Below are positions 41,942-50,594 of a stretch of DNA of 64,000 nt, piece by piece. The translations under genes were made by a program, and so were the position numbers. Location: assembly GCA_963737575.1 (NCBI GenBank), contig CAVTTJ010000003.1, forward strand, positions 62,001 through 126,000. The letters are read 5' to 3'. Origin of the DNA: VRUE01 sp963737575. GTDB lineage: Bacteria > Actinomycetota > Thermoleophilia > Solirubrobacterales > 70-9. Positions within the stretch are counted from its first letter, which is position 1; the number at the start of each line of letters is the position of its first letter. The notes under the pieces were generated by a model. The model was not told where the DNA came from and searched no databases. It worked only from the letters and a program-made list of their open reading frames with translations.

Positions 41942-44371
41942 TTGACGCGCCTAGTCGCCGTGACAGCGACGGCGCTGCTCCTCGGTGCCTGCTCGTCGGC
42001 GCTCGCCTCGACGATCGCGGCGGCGAAGGGCGACGCCTCGCGCGTCTACTTCGGGACCGACGAGGCGCTGCTCCCGGCCGACACCGACTCGACCGTGGAC
42101 ATCTACGAGCGCGCCGGCGGGTTGCTCTCGCTGGTCTCGATCGGCGACGCCGCCTGCCGGCCCGGATGCGGCAACGGCAATTTCGACGTCGACCTCTCCG
42201 GCGGCCTCCACCTCGTCTCCGAGGGGATCCTGTTCTCGACGGCGGAGTCATTGGTCCCCGCCGACACCGACTCGGCGGGGACCATCTACCGGCGCACCGA
42301 AGGCGGGCTCGAACTCGTCTCGCGGGGACAGGGTGAATTCGACGCCCGGTTCGATTCGGTGAGCCGGGACGGCTCGACGGTCGTCTTCACCACGGCTGAG
42401 CAGCTGACTCCCGGGGACACCGACTCCTCGGCCGACGTCTATGAGCGAACCGGAGGATCGACCGTGCTCGTCTCCCAAGGGGAATCCTTCAACGGGCCGT
42501 TCGACGCAAAGTGGGCCGTCACGACCCCGGACGGATCGTCGGTCTTCTTCCTCACACGCGAGCAGGTCCTGGCGCTCGACACCGACGACGCCATCGACCT
42601 TTATCAGCGGAGCGGCTCTACGACGACTCTGATCTCCCGTGGCACGGTGCCGGCGAACGGAGAATTCGACGTCGGCGATGTCGTGATGACCTCGGACGAC
42701 GGCGCTCGCACAGTGTTCACGACTTCCGAGCCCATCTTCGAAAACGACGAAGACGACCAGCCCGACATCTACATGCGGTTCGGCGGGACGACGACCCTGG
42801 TCTCCGACGGCTCCTACAACCCCCACGAGGGCGAGTTCCCCGTACTTCTCGATGCTCTCGATCCCAGGGCCAACCAAGTGGTCATGTCCAGCGACCAGGT
42901 GCTCAACGAAGAAGACAGGGACCACACCGGTCCAGACGTCTTCGAATGGTATTACGACAAGACCATCCTGGTCTCACAAGGACCGTTCCAGCCCTTCATC
43001 CAGCCCCCCAAGACCGCCAACTTCCTCCGCTACTCCCCGGGCGAACTGGGGGCCGTGTTCTTTGCGAGCGACGAGCGCCTCGTCTCCGAAGACACCGACA
43101 ACTCGTTCGACATCTATGAACGCCAGCTCGGGATTCCGAACCAGGTCAACATCTATGAACGCTCCGAAGGCATCACCAAGCTCGTCACGCAGGGGCCGAA
43201 GAACTTCAACGGGCCCTTCGTGGCGACGCTGCAGCAGGTCACCCCGGATGGAAACCGCATCCTCTTCACGACTTCGGAGCGCCTGGTGAATGAAGACACC
43301 GACAGCTCAGTGGACCTTTACGAACGCAGCAGGGCCCAGGTGACGCGGCTCGTCTCGGCCGGCCAGGTCAACGGCAACGGACCGTTCGACGTCACTGCGG
43401 CGGGCGACGGCGAACGGCCGATGTTCGTCACCTCCGAGCAGCTGGTGCCCGGCGACGAAGACAACGCTCCCGACCTCTACGAGAGAGCCGGACAGCGGAC
43501 CCGCCTGCTCTCGACGGCGAGGCCAGATCCGACAGCCCCCATCATTGCCGGTAGCAGCCCGGGCTCCCCCTCGAACGTCGACCAACCTCGTCTGACAGGG
43601 ACCGCCCCAGCCGGGTCGGCGGTGGACATCTACGCCGGAGCCGAATGCGGAGAATCCCCAGTGGCGAGCGGAAGCGTGGCCGAATTCGAAGGCTTAGGTG
43701 TGACCGTGACAGTTCCCGACAACTCGGCCAGCCTGTTCTCCGCGCGAGCGGTGAACGACGAGGGGATCTCCGGGCCGTGCTCGGAGCCGTTCACCTATAT
43801 CGAGGACTCGACGCCGGGGTCGGTCGCGCTCAGATCCGTGGACCCAAGCAGGCCCGCGAACCAGAATTTTCCCAGGGTGCGGGGGGCGGCCGGGGCCGAT
43901 GAAACCGTGCAGGTCTTCGCCGACGCGAGCTGTCAGGGCCCGATCGCCGGTACAGGCAGCGCCTCAGAGCTCGCCGGAGCGGGCGTGCCGGTTCGCGTGC
44001 CCGACAACGCGACCATCTCGATCTCCGCTCGGGCGGTCGACATGGCGGGGAACATCTCGGCCTGTTCGTCTCCCCTCTCCTACACGGAGGACTCCACGCC
44101 CCCGGACACGCGGATCGTCGCCGGGCCGAAGGGAGAGACGACCAACAGGACGCCGGCGTTCCGGCTCCACGTCAGCGAGCCGGGCTCATTCCCGCTCTGC
44201 AAGCTCGACGGCAATCCGCCGAAACGGTGCCTGGTCTTCTACCGAACCGAACGACTCTCCTTCGGGCGCCACCACATCAGTATCGCCGCCGTCGACCCGG
44301 CCGGCAACGTCGACCCCACCCCGGCGACCAGGTCGTGGAAGGTCGTCCGGGCGAAGCGCCACCGCCACTAG
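41942..44371 (+). CDS. Large repeat lipoprotein with propeller-like and Ig-like repeats
   Basis: An 809-residue exported protein. The start is TTG 41942; the signal peptide ends in a lipobox (LLLGACSS), so lipid anchoring is likely. Residues 25-525 hold about nine imperfect repeats of about 50-60 residues built on FTTxExLxxxDTDxxxDxYE followed by LVSxG, as in WD40-like or TolB-like surface propellers of this lineage. Two Ig-like units follow (GSAVDIYAGAECGESPVASG and VQVFADASCQGPIAGTG share spacing and a Cys pair), then a C-terminal domain with FGRHHISIAAVDPAGNVDPT and a basic tail. No catalytic motif. Probably a cell-surface binding or structural protein. Confidence 0.88.
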   Translation: MTRLVAVTATALLLGACSSALASTIAAAKGDASRVYFGTDEALLPADTDSTVDIYERAGGLLSLVSIGDAACRPGCGNGNFDVDLSGGLHLVSEGILFSTAESLVPADTDSAGTIYRRTEGGLELVSRGQGEFDARFDSVSRDGSTVVFTTAEQLTPGDTDSSADVYERTGGSTVLVSQGESFNGPFDAKWAVTTPDGSSVFFLTREQVLALDTDDAIDLYQRSGSTTTLISRGTVPANGEFDVGDVVMTSDDGARTVFTTSEPIFENDEDDQPDIYMRFGGTTTLVSDGSYNPHEGEFPVLLDALDPRANQVVMSSDQVLNEEDRDHTGPDVFEWYYDKTILVSQGPFQPFIQPPKTANFLRYSPGELGAVFFASDERLVSEDTDNSFDIYERQLGIPNQVNIYERSEGITKLVTQGPKNFNGPFVATLQQVTPDGNRILFTTSERLVNEDTDSSVDLYERSRAQVTRLVSAGQVNGNGPFDVTAAGDGERPMFVTSEQLVPGDEDNAPDLYERAGQRTRLLSTARPDPTAPIIAGSSPGSPSNVDQPRLTGTAPAGSAVDIYAGAECGESPVASGSVAEFEGLGVTVTVPDNSASLFSARAVNDEGISGPCSEPFTYIEDSTPGSVALRSVDPSRPANQNFPRVRGAAGADETVQVFADASCQGPIAGTGSASELAGAGVPVRVPDNATISISARAVDMAGNISACSSPLSYTEDSTPPDTRIVAGPKGETTNRTPAFRLHVSEPGSFPLCKLDGNPPKRCLVFYRTERLSFGRHHISIAAVDPAGNVDPTPATRSWKVVRAKRHRH

Positions 44372-44381
44372 TCTCCGTCCG

Positions 44382-45113
44382 GTGCGCCGCCTGACACCGG
44401 ACCCGGGCCCGACCAGCGTCGAGGAGCAGCTCGACGGGTACCGGCCCTGGGAGCAGGAGCGCGAGGGTCGGCCCTTCCTTGCCATGAACTTCGCCTCCAC
44501 TGTCGACGGGCGGGCCTCGATCGGCGGCGTCTCGGGGCCGATCGGGTCGGCGACCGACACCGCGATGCTGGTCGGGCTGCGGACGAGATTCGACGCGGTG
44601 ATCATCGGCGCAGGGACGATGCGGGCCGAGCACTACGGGCCGCTGGTCTCAGATCCCGCGAAGCGGCAGCAACGTGAGGAGCTGGGGCTCCCCGCCGACC
44701 CGCTGATGGTGATCGTCAGCGCCAGGCTCGACCTCCCCTGGGACGCCGACCTCTTCACCGAGGGCGCCGGGCGGGTCCTGATCTTCACCAGCTCGGAGAC
44801 CGAGCCTCCGGAGACCAAGACCGAGCCGACCGTCGTCCGCCACGACAATGCGGTGGACCTCGCCGAGGCGATGCGGCACCTGCGCGAGGAGGAGGGGGTC
44901 CGCGCTCTCCTCTGCGAGGGTGGGCCGCGGCTCCATTCGCAGCTCGAGGCCGCCGGCCTCGTCGACGACCTCTTCCTGACGATCGCGCCGAAGCTGGCCG
45001 GCGGCGAGGCGCCGCGGATCCTCGAGGGCGACCTCCCCCGCCTCGTCCCGCTCGAGCTCAGCTGGCTGCTCGACGAGGACGGCGAGCTGTTCGCCCGCTA
45101 CAGCCGGACCTGA
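44382..45113 (+). CDS. RibD C-terminal / dihydrofolate-reductase-like NADPH oxidoreductase
   Basis: A 243-residue protein with the RibD_C fold (bacterial bifunctional deaminase-reductase family). MNFASTVDGRASIGGVSGPI is the substrate strand, FDAVIIGAGTMRAEHYGPL the NADPH-binding turn, and RALLCEGGPRLHSQLEAAGL the second nucleotide motif. The deaminase domain of RibD is absent, so it is a stand-alone reductase, either for pyrimidine-type riboflavin or deazaflavin precursors or another substrate. GTG 44382 is 10 bp after the lipoprotein stop. The acyl-CoA dehydrogenase follows 14 bp later. Confidence 0.88.
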   Translation: MRRLTPDPGPTSVEEQLDGYRPWEQEREGRPFLAMNFASTVDGRASIGGVSGPIGSATDTAMLVGLRTRFDAVIIGAGTMRAEHYGPLVSDPAKRQQREELGLPADPLMVIVSARLDLPWDADLFTEGAGRVLIFTSSETEPPETKTEPTVVRHDNAVDLAEAMRHLREEEGVRALLCEGGPRLHSQLEAAGLVDDLFLTIAPKLAGGEAPRILEGDLPRLVPLELSWLLDEDGELFARYSRT

Positions 45114-45127
45114 GAGTATCCCCGCCG

Positions 45128-46390
45128 ATGGACTTCAAGCCGAGCCCCCAGGTCGAGACGCTCCGCGAGCAGATCCTCGACTTCATGGACGAGGAGATCT
45201 ACCCCCAGGAGCGGGAGATCATGGAGGCGCTCGACGACGAGGTCGGCACCGGCGTCCCGTATCCGAAGATCCTCGTCGAGGTGCGCGAGAAGGCGCGCTC
45301 AAAGGGGCTCTGGAACCTGTTCATGCCCGACGAGCGGTTCGGCCCCGGCCTGACCAACTGGGAGTACGGGCTGCTCTGCGAGGAGATGGGCCGCAGCCCG
45401 GCGGCGGCGCCGATGGCATTCAATTGCTCTGCCCCTGACACGGGCAACATGGAGATCCTCGCCGAGCACGGGAGCGACGAGCAGCGCGACCGCTGGCTCG
45501 AGCCGCTGCTCGAGGGCTCGATCCGCTCCTGCTTCTCGATGACCGAGCCCGAGGTCTCCGGATCGGACCCGACCCTCCTCCAGGCGCGCGCGGTCCGCGC
45601 CGGCGATGAGTGGGTGATCGACGGCCACAAGTGGTTCACTTCGGGTGCCGTCGGCGCCGACCTCGCGATCGCGATGGTCGTGACCGATCCCGAGGCCCAC
45701 CCCTACGCGCGGGCCTCGATGATCTGCGTCCCGACCGACAACCCCGGCTTCAATCTGGTCAGGCCGATCCCGGTGATGGGCCACGCAGCCGGCCCCGGCC
45801 ACTGCGAGATCCGCTACGAACAGTGCCGGGTGCCGATCGGGAACCTCCTCGGCGAAGAGGGCAAGGGATTCGCCATCGCCCAGGACCGCCTCGGCCCCGG
45901 GCGCATCCACCACTGCATGCGGGCGATCGGGACCGCGGAGCGGGCGCTGGAGATGATGTGTCGGCGCGCCAACGAGCGCCAGGCGTTCGGCGGGCCGCTC
46001 GGCGAGAAGCAGTTCGTCCAGGAGTCGATCGCGCAGTCGCGCATGGAGATCGACCAGGCGCGGCTGCTGACGATGTACGCGGCCTGGAAAATGGACACCG
46101 ACGGCAAGCGCGCCGCCCGCCAGTCGATCTCAGCGATCAAGGTGGTCGCCGCCAACATCGTGATGGACGTCCTCGACCGCGCGATCCAAATCCACGGCTC
46201 GCTCGGGATGACCGACGACACGCCGCTGGCGGCGCTCTGGCGCTTCAGCCGCATGCTGCGCCTAGCCGACGGCCCCGACGAGGTCCACAAAATGGTCCTC
46301 GCCCGCCGCGAGCTGAACCGCTGGGCGAAACGGGCCGAGGCCGAGGCCGCCGGCGAGCTCGAGCCGAGGCACGCCCCGCGCCCGATCTGA
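45128..46390 (+). CDS. Acyl-CoA dehydrogenase
   Basis: A 420-residue FAD enzyme removing two hydrogens from an acyl-CoA. SCFSMTEPEVSGSDPTLLQA is the flavin/substrate motif, WVIDGHKWFTSGAVGADLAI the next strand, and CRRANERQAFGGPLGEKQFV the C-terminal helix motif. IQIHGSLGMTDDTPLAALWR and the FSRMLRLADGPDEVHK block match the ACAD10/11-like clade. It faces an APH-type kinase gene tail to tail (7 bp apart), the same pair of domains found fused in animal ACAD10/11. Confidence 0.95.
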   Translation: MDFKPSPQVETLREQILDFMDEEIYPQEREIMEALDDEVGTGVPYPKILVEVREKARSKGLWNLFMPDERFGPGLTNWEYGLLCEEMGRSPAAAPMAFNCSAPDTGNMEILAEHGSDEQRDRWLEPLLEGSIRSCFSMTEPEVSGSDPTLLQARAVRAGDEWVIDGHKWFTSGAVGADLAIAMVVTDPEAHPYARASMICVPTDNPGFNLVRPIPVMGHAAGPGHCEIRYEQCRVPIGNLLGEEGKGFAIAQDRLGPGRIHHCMRAIGTAERALEMMCRRANERQAFGGPLGEKQFVQESIAQSRMEIDQARLLTMYAAWKMDTDGKRAARQSISAIKVVAANIVMDVLDRAIQIHGSLGMTDDTPLAALWRFSRMLRLADGPDEVHKMVLARRELNRWAKRAEAEAAGELEPRHAPRPI

Positions 46391-46396
46391 GCAGGC

Positions 46397-47464
46397 CTAG
46401 CCGCCCCTCCGCTCAGCCTCGTCGGCGGCGTTTGCGAGCTGCTCGACGACGATCGCGAAGTGGTTGATGCCCTCGTCGGTCTTGCCGTACTGGCCCGCCG
46501 CGTAGCGCGCGTAGACGCCCTCGAGGATGATCGCCAGCTTCCAGTAGCCGAGGGCGACGAAGAAGTCGAGTTCGGAGAGGTCGCGGCCCGAGCGCTCGGC
46601 GTAGCGGGACCGCAGCTCCTCGCGCTTCGGAAACCCCGGCTCGATCGTCGCCGGCTCGACCAGCGGCCGCAGCTCGTCCTCGGGATCGGACCAGTAGACC
46701 ATCAGCAACCCGATGTCGGCGAGCGGGTCGCCGAGCGTGCAGAGCTCCCAGTCGACCACCGCGGCCACCTCGCCGCCGGGGGTCAGGATCATGTTGTCCA
46801 GGCGGTAGTCGCCGTGGACGATCGTCGCCGGCCCCTGCTCGGGGATCCGGGCGGCGAGGCGGTCGTGGACCGAGTCGATCACCTCGAGGTCGCGCGTCTT
46901 CGACTTCTCCCACTGCCCCTGCCAGCGGCGGAGCTGGCGGGCGACGTAGTCCTCCTTGCGCCCGAGGTCGCCGAGCCCGGCGGCGTCGGGGTCGACGGCG
47001 TGGATCGCGACCAGCGTGTCGACCACCCGCTCGCCGATCGCGCGGCGGTCGGCCTGCTCGGGAAAGGCATCGGCGTCGGCCTTGAAGCGGAGGATCGGCC
47101 CCTCGACGAACTCCATCACGTAGAACGGCGCTTCGTTGACGCTCTCGTCCTCGCAGAGCCCGGCGATCGGGGCGACGGGGACGTCGGTCGGCCCCAGCGC
47201 CGAGACGACCTTGTGCTCACGGGCCATGTCGTGGGCGGAACCAAGGCGCTTGCCGAGCGGCGGGCGGCGCAGCGCCCAGCGCCTACCGGCGGCGTCGGTG
47301 ACGCCGAAGGTCAGGTTCGAGTGCCCGCCCGAGATCCGCTCGAAGGAGAGCGGCAGATCGGCCCCCGCGACGTTCTCGCCGAACCAGGCTTCGACACCGA
47401 TGCGGTCGATTCCCTCGACCTCGGTGGCGGTCTCGGCGCCAGTGTCGATAGCCTCGTCGCCCAT
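46397..47464 (-). CDS. Aminoglycoside-phosphotransferase-like (ACAD10/11-type) kinase
   Basis: A 355-residue APH-fold kinase. The nucleotide loop is FERISGGHSNLTFGVTD, the catalytic loop IVHGDYRLDNMIL (Brenner H-x-D-x4-N), and the metal Asp is in AAVVDWELCTLGDPLADIG. These are the features of the family fused to acyl-CoA dehydrogenase in ACAD10/11, for which 4-hydroxy-acyl-CoA phosphorylation is known. ATG 47464 (MGDEAID) is chosen; a longer frame would overlap the divergent kinase gene. The convergent acyl-CoA dehydrogenase supports a shared role in hydroxy-fatty-acid breakdown rather than antibiotic resistance. Confidence 0.9.
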   Translation of the reverse strand: MGDEAIDTGAETATEVEGIDRIGVEAWFGENVAGADLPLSFERISGGHSNLTFGVTDAAGRRWALRRPPLGKRLGSAHDMAREHKVVSALGPTDVPVAPIAGLCEDESVNEAPFYVMEFVEGPILRFKADADAFPEQADRRAIGERVVDTLVAIHAVDPDAAGLGDLGRKEDYVARQLRRWQGQWEKSKTRDLEVIDSVHDRLAARIPEQGPATIVHGDYRLDNMILTPGGEVAAVVDWELCTLGDPLADIGLLMVYWSDPEDELRPLVEPATIEPGFPKREELRSRYAERSGRDLSELDFFVALGYWKLAIILEGVYARYAAGQYGKTDEGINHFAIVVEQLANAADEAERRGG

Positions 47465-47492
47465 CGGCTCGCAAGCATATTCCCGCCGCCGC

Positions 47493-48734
47493 ATGAGGCT
47501 GAGCCCGTCGCTGGCAAACCGCCTGACGATCGGCTTCGCGATCGCGTTCGCGGTGCTGACCGGCCTTGCCGTGATCGGCGTCGCGAGGTTCATCCAGCAG
47601 CGCCAGGACTACGAGAACGCGACCGCCCGCTCCTACCAGCGCGAGATCCAGGCGCGCAACCAGCTCGCCCGCGGCGTGAGGCCCGCGCAGGCGAGGCAGG
47701 CGATCGTCATCCAGCACGAACAGCGCGAAACCCTGAACGACGAAATCGACAGCAAGACGCGGGACACGGCGCTGCTGGTCGGGGTCGGGCTGATCGCCGG
47801 GCTGACCGGGGCGGCGCTGCTGTTCAGCGGCCTGATCTCCTCGATGCGGCGCCCGCTCGACGACCTCGTCTCGGCCTCCGAACGCCTCGCGGCGGGGGAC
47901 CTCGAGGCGCGGGTCCGGGTCGGCGGCCTATCCGAGACCGCCGCGCTGGGAACCGCCTTCAACAACATGGCCGAAGAGCTCCAGCGCCGGGCCGGGGAAC
48001 GCGACCAGCTCGACCGGATGAAAGACGAGTTCGTCCTCACCACCTCGCACGAGCTCCGCAGCCCGCTGACCGCGGTCCAGGGCTTTGCCGAGCTGCTGAT
48101 GCTCGAGCGCGAAAAGCTCTCCTCGAAGCAGGCCGAGACCGTGGAGGTGATCCTCGACAACAGCCGCCACCTGGTCCGCCTCCTCAACGACCTCCTCGAC
48201 CTCGCCCGCAGCAACGCCGGGCGGCTGACGATCAAACCGGTCCTCGTCGAGCCCTCGCAGCTGGTCGAGGAAGCGGTGCGGACGATGCGCGGCCAGATCG
48301 AGAGCAAACATCAGACGCTCTCCGAGCTGGTCGAGCCCGAGCTGCCGCACGTGAACGCCGACGCAGACCGCATCCGCCAGGTGCTGGTCAACCTGCTGAC
48401 CAACGCCAATGAGTACTGCCCCGAGGGTGCGGGTATCGAGGTCCAGGCGAGGAGGGCCGACGGTCAGGTGGAAATCGCTGTGGTGGACAACGGTCCCGGG
48501 ATCCAGACGGAGCAGTTGGGTCACGTCTTCGAGCGCTTCACCCGTGGAGAAGCCGGCCTCACCCAGCGCGTGGGGGGAACGGGCCTCGGCCTCGCGATCT
48601 CGAAATCGCTGGTCGAGCTGCACGGCGGGACGATCTGGGTCGAGTCGAGGCCTGGCCATGGAGCGACCTTCCGCATGCGCCTGCCGGCCGCCCCCGCACC
48701 CGACAGGGCCGGCATGAGCTGGACGGGGGCCTGA
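47493..48734 (+). CDS. Membrane sensor histidine kinase
   Basis: A 413-residue kinase. Helix 1 (RLTIGFAIAFAVLTGLAVIG) and helix 2 (ALLVGVGLIAGLTGAALLFS) flank a short external segment of about 65 residues, too small for a large sensor domain. A HAMP linker follows (SSMRRPLDDLVSASERLAAG), then the phosphoacceptor His in TTSHELRSPLTAVQGFAELL, and the ATPase with NLLTNANEYCP (N box), VVDNGPGIQ (G1) and GGTGLGLAISKSLVELHGG (G2). It is 1 bp ahead of a single-domain response regulator, so the two are a pair. It is divergent from the kinase gene across 28 bp. Confidence 0.96.
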   Translation: MRLSPSLANRLTIGFAIAFAVLTGLAVIGVARFIQQRQDYENATARSYQREIQARNQLARGVRPAQARQAIVIQHEQRETLNDEIDSKTRDTALLVGVGLIAGLTGAALLFSGLISSMRRPLDDLVSASERLAAGDLEARVRVGGLSETAALGTAFNNMAEELQRRAGERDQLDRMKDEFVLTTSHELRSPLTAVQGFAELLMLEREKLSSKQAETVEVILDNSRHLVRLLNDLLDLARSNAGRLTIKPVLVEPSQLVEEAVRTMRGQIESKHQTLSELVEPELPHVNADADRIRQVLVNLLTNANEYCPEGAGIEVQARRADGQVEIAVVDNGPGIQTEQLGHVFERFTRGEAGLTQRVGGTGLGLAISKSLVELHGGTIWVESRPGHGATFRMRLPAAPAPDRAGMSWTGA

Positions 48735-48735
48735 G

Positions 48736-49101
48736 ATGGCGAGGGTGCTCGTCGCCGACGACTCCGAGACGATCCTGCTGCTGATGCGGACCAGGCTAGA
48801 GATGGAGGGCCATGAGGTCGCGACCGCGGTCAACGGCCAGGAGGTGGTCGACACGATCCAGCACACGCAAGGCTGGACCGAAGTGATGCTGCTCGACGCG
48901 ATGATGCCGGGCAAGTCGGGGATCGACGCCCTGCGCGAGCTGCGAGCCTCCGGAGTCCTGACCCCGGCTCTTATCGTCAGCGCCCATCAGGGGGAGATGG
49001 ACGCCGCGTCCCAGGCGGGCCTCGCGATCGACGGCTTCATCACCAAGCCGATCGACTTCGAGCAGCTGTTCGCGCGGATCGCCGAGCTGACCGAGGGCTA
49101 G
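48736..49101 (+). CDS. Single-domain response regulator
   Basis: A 121-residue CheY-like receiver with no output domain. The acidic pair lies in VLVADDSETILL, the phosphoacceptor Asp in MLLDAMMPGKSG, the Ser/Thr position in IVSAHQ, and the Lys in FITKPIDF. It is coupled to the upstream histidine kinase gene and may act by protein-protein contact or as a phosphorelay intermediate. It ends exactly where the convergent helicase gene ends (GGCTAGCTAGG region). Confidence 0.95.
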   Translation: MARVLVADDSETILLLMRTRLEMEGHEVATAVNGQEVVDTIQHTQGWTEVMLLDAMMPGKSGIDALRELRASGVLTPALIVSAHQGEMDAASQAGLAIDGFITKPIDFEQLFARIAELTEG

Positions 49102-50538
49102 CTAGGCCTTTGCCAGCTCGAGGCGCAGCTCCTTGCCCTTGAGCTTGGTCCCGTCGAGGAACTCGACCGCCCGCTCGGCCTGGTCTGGAGCGACCTCGAC
49201 GAAGGAGAAGCGGTGCAGGACCCGCACCTCGTGGACCGCCTCCTCGGGCAGGACGGCGCCCTCGCGCAGCGCCCAGCGCAGGTCCTCCTCGGTGATCCCG
49301 CTGCGCTCGCCGTGGTTGACGAAAAGCTTCACGCTCTTGCCGGGCAGGTCCGTCTTGTCCCCGTTCTCCGCCGGTTTCGGCTGCCGGCGCTCGCGGCGAC
49401 GGGGCCTGGGCGCGTGCTCGAGCCGCTCCTCGGGGGTCTCCCACTCGCCGATCGATGTCTTGACATCGCGCTCGATCCGGTCGATCTCCTCGCGCTGAGC
49501 GGGGGTGACGAGGGTGATCGCCCGGCCGGTGCGGCCGACCCGGCCGGTGCGGCCGATCCGGTGGACGTAGACCTCCGAGGAGGCGGGGACGTCGTAGTTG
49601 ATGACGTGGGTGACGTGCTCGATGTCGAGCCCCCGCGCCGCGATGTCGGTCGCCACCAGGAGCTTCACCCGGTGGTCCTTGAAGGCGATCATCACCCCGT
49701 CGCGCGAGCCCTGGCTCATATCGCCATGCAGGGCTTTGACGTCGAGGCCGCGGTCCTTGAGGGTCTTCTCCAGCCGCGAGGCGCCGATTTTCGTCCGGCA
49801 GAAGATGATCGCCTGCTCCGGCTCCTCCGCCTTCAGCAGGCTGACCAACCGCTCGGACTTCTCCTTCTGGGGGACCTCGACGAAGGCCTGCTGGATCGCG
49901 TCGACGGTGAGTTTCTTCGGCGTGATCCGGATCGTCGTCGGGTCGTACATGTAGCCCTCGGCGAGTCGCTGGATCGGCGGCGGCATCGTCGCCGAGAAGA
50001 GCGCCGTCTGGCGCCCGCTCGGGCACATCCGGAGGATCTTCTCGACGTCCTCGATGAAGCCGAGGTCGAGCATCTCATCGGCCTCGTCGAGAACGACATA
50101 GCGGGCCGCGGTGAGGACCAGCGACCGGCGCGACATCAGGTCCATCATCCGGCCGACGGTGGCGACGACGACCTGGCCCCCGGCGCGAAGCTGGGCCTGC
50201 TGGGAGCGGATCGGGGCGCCGCCGAAGACGGCGACGATGTCGACGTCGAGGTGCTCGGCGTAGGAGCGCATCGCCTGGGTCACCTGGATGCAGAGCTCGC
50301 GGGTCGGGGTTAGGACGATCGCCTGGACCTCGTCGCTGGCGGCGTCGAGGTACTGCAGCAGCGGCAGCCCGAAGGCGGCTGTCTTGCCCGTCCCGGTCTG
50401 CGCCTGGCCGATCACGTCGTGGCCGGCGAGCAGCTCCGGGATCGCCTGCTCCTGGATCGGGGTCGGCTCTTCGAAGCCGAGCTCTTCGAGGGCCTGCTGG
50501 ATCTCGGGCGCAAGCCCGAGGTCGCGGAACGCGGTCAC
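49102..50538 (-). CDS. DEAD-box RNA helicase with DbpA-type RNA-binding domain
   Basis: A 478-residue helicase. Q motif PTPIQEQAIP, Walker A AQTGTGKTA, PTRELCIQV, DEADEMLDLGF, SATMPP, ARGLDIEH and HRIGRTGRVGRTGR are all present in order. The C-terminal 80 residues (VKLFVNHGERSGITEEDLRW and following, ending ELRLELAKA) form the RRM-like DbpA/CsdA domain that binds structured RNA. Between them lies a basic linker (RPRRRERRQPKP). It probably helps ribosome assembly or mRNA decay, often at low temperature. The start ATG is next to a hairpin at 50538-50573. Confidence 0.96.
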   Translation of the reverse strand: MTAFRDLGLAPEIQQALEELGFEEPTPIQEQAIPELLAGHDVIGQAQTGTGKTAAFGLPLLQYLDAASDEVQAIVLTPTRELCIQVTQAMRSYAEHLDVDIVAVFGGAPIRSQQAQLRAGGQVVVATVGRMMDLMSRRSLVLTAARYVVLDEADEMLDLGFIEDVEKILRMCPSGRQTALFSATMPPPIQRLAEGYMYDPTTIRITPKKLTVDAIQQAFVEVPQKEKSERLVSLLKAEEPEQAIIFCRTKIGASRLEKTLKDRGLDVKALHGDMSQGSRDGVMIAFKDHRVKLLVATDIAARGLDIEHVTHVINYDVPASSEVYVHRIGRTGRVGRTGRAITLVTPAQREEIDRIERDVKTSIGEWETPEERLEHAPRPRRRERRQPKPAENGDKTDLPGKSVKLFVNHGERSGITEEDLRWALREGAVLPEEAVHEVRVLHRFSFVEVAPDQAERAVEFLDGTKLKGKELRLELAKA

Positions 50539-50573
50539 GAATGCCTGTCCATATCTGGTTCCTCAGGCATTCG
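50538..50573. repeat. 10 bp inverted repeat with CCATATCTG loop at the helicase 5' end
   Basis: CGAATGCCTG (50538-50547) and CAGGCATTCG (50564-50573) are exact complements around TCCATATCTGGTTCCT. The loop shares CCATATCTG with the hairpin in nuoI (26594-26647). Directly after the right arm comes GCGAGAGCAGAGGAGGCG (about 50573-50590), resembling the purine-rich tail of the nuo elements. On the minus strand the hairpin covers the helicase start and leader, so it could affect its translation. Confidence 0.65.
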
Positions 50574-50594
50574 CGAGAGCAGAGGAGGCGGCGT

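Noticed and set aside
46397..47464. Aminoglycoside resistance gene
   Set aside because: The APH fold is shared with many kinases; the neighbour acyl-CoA dehydrogenase and the overall motif style fit the ACAD10/11-type kinase.
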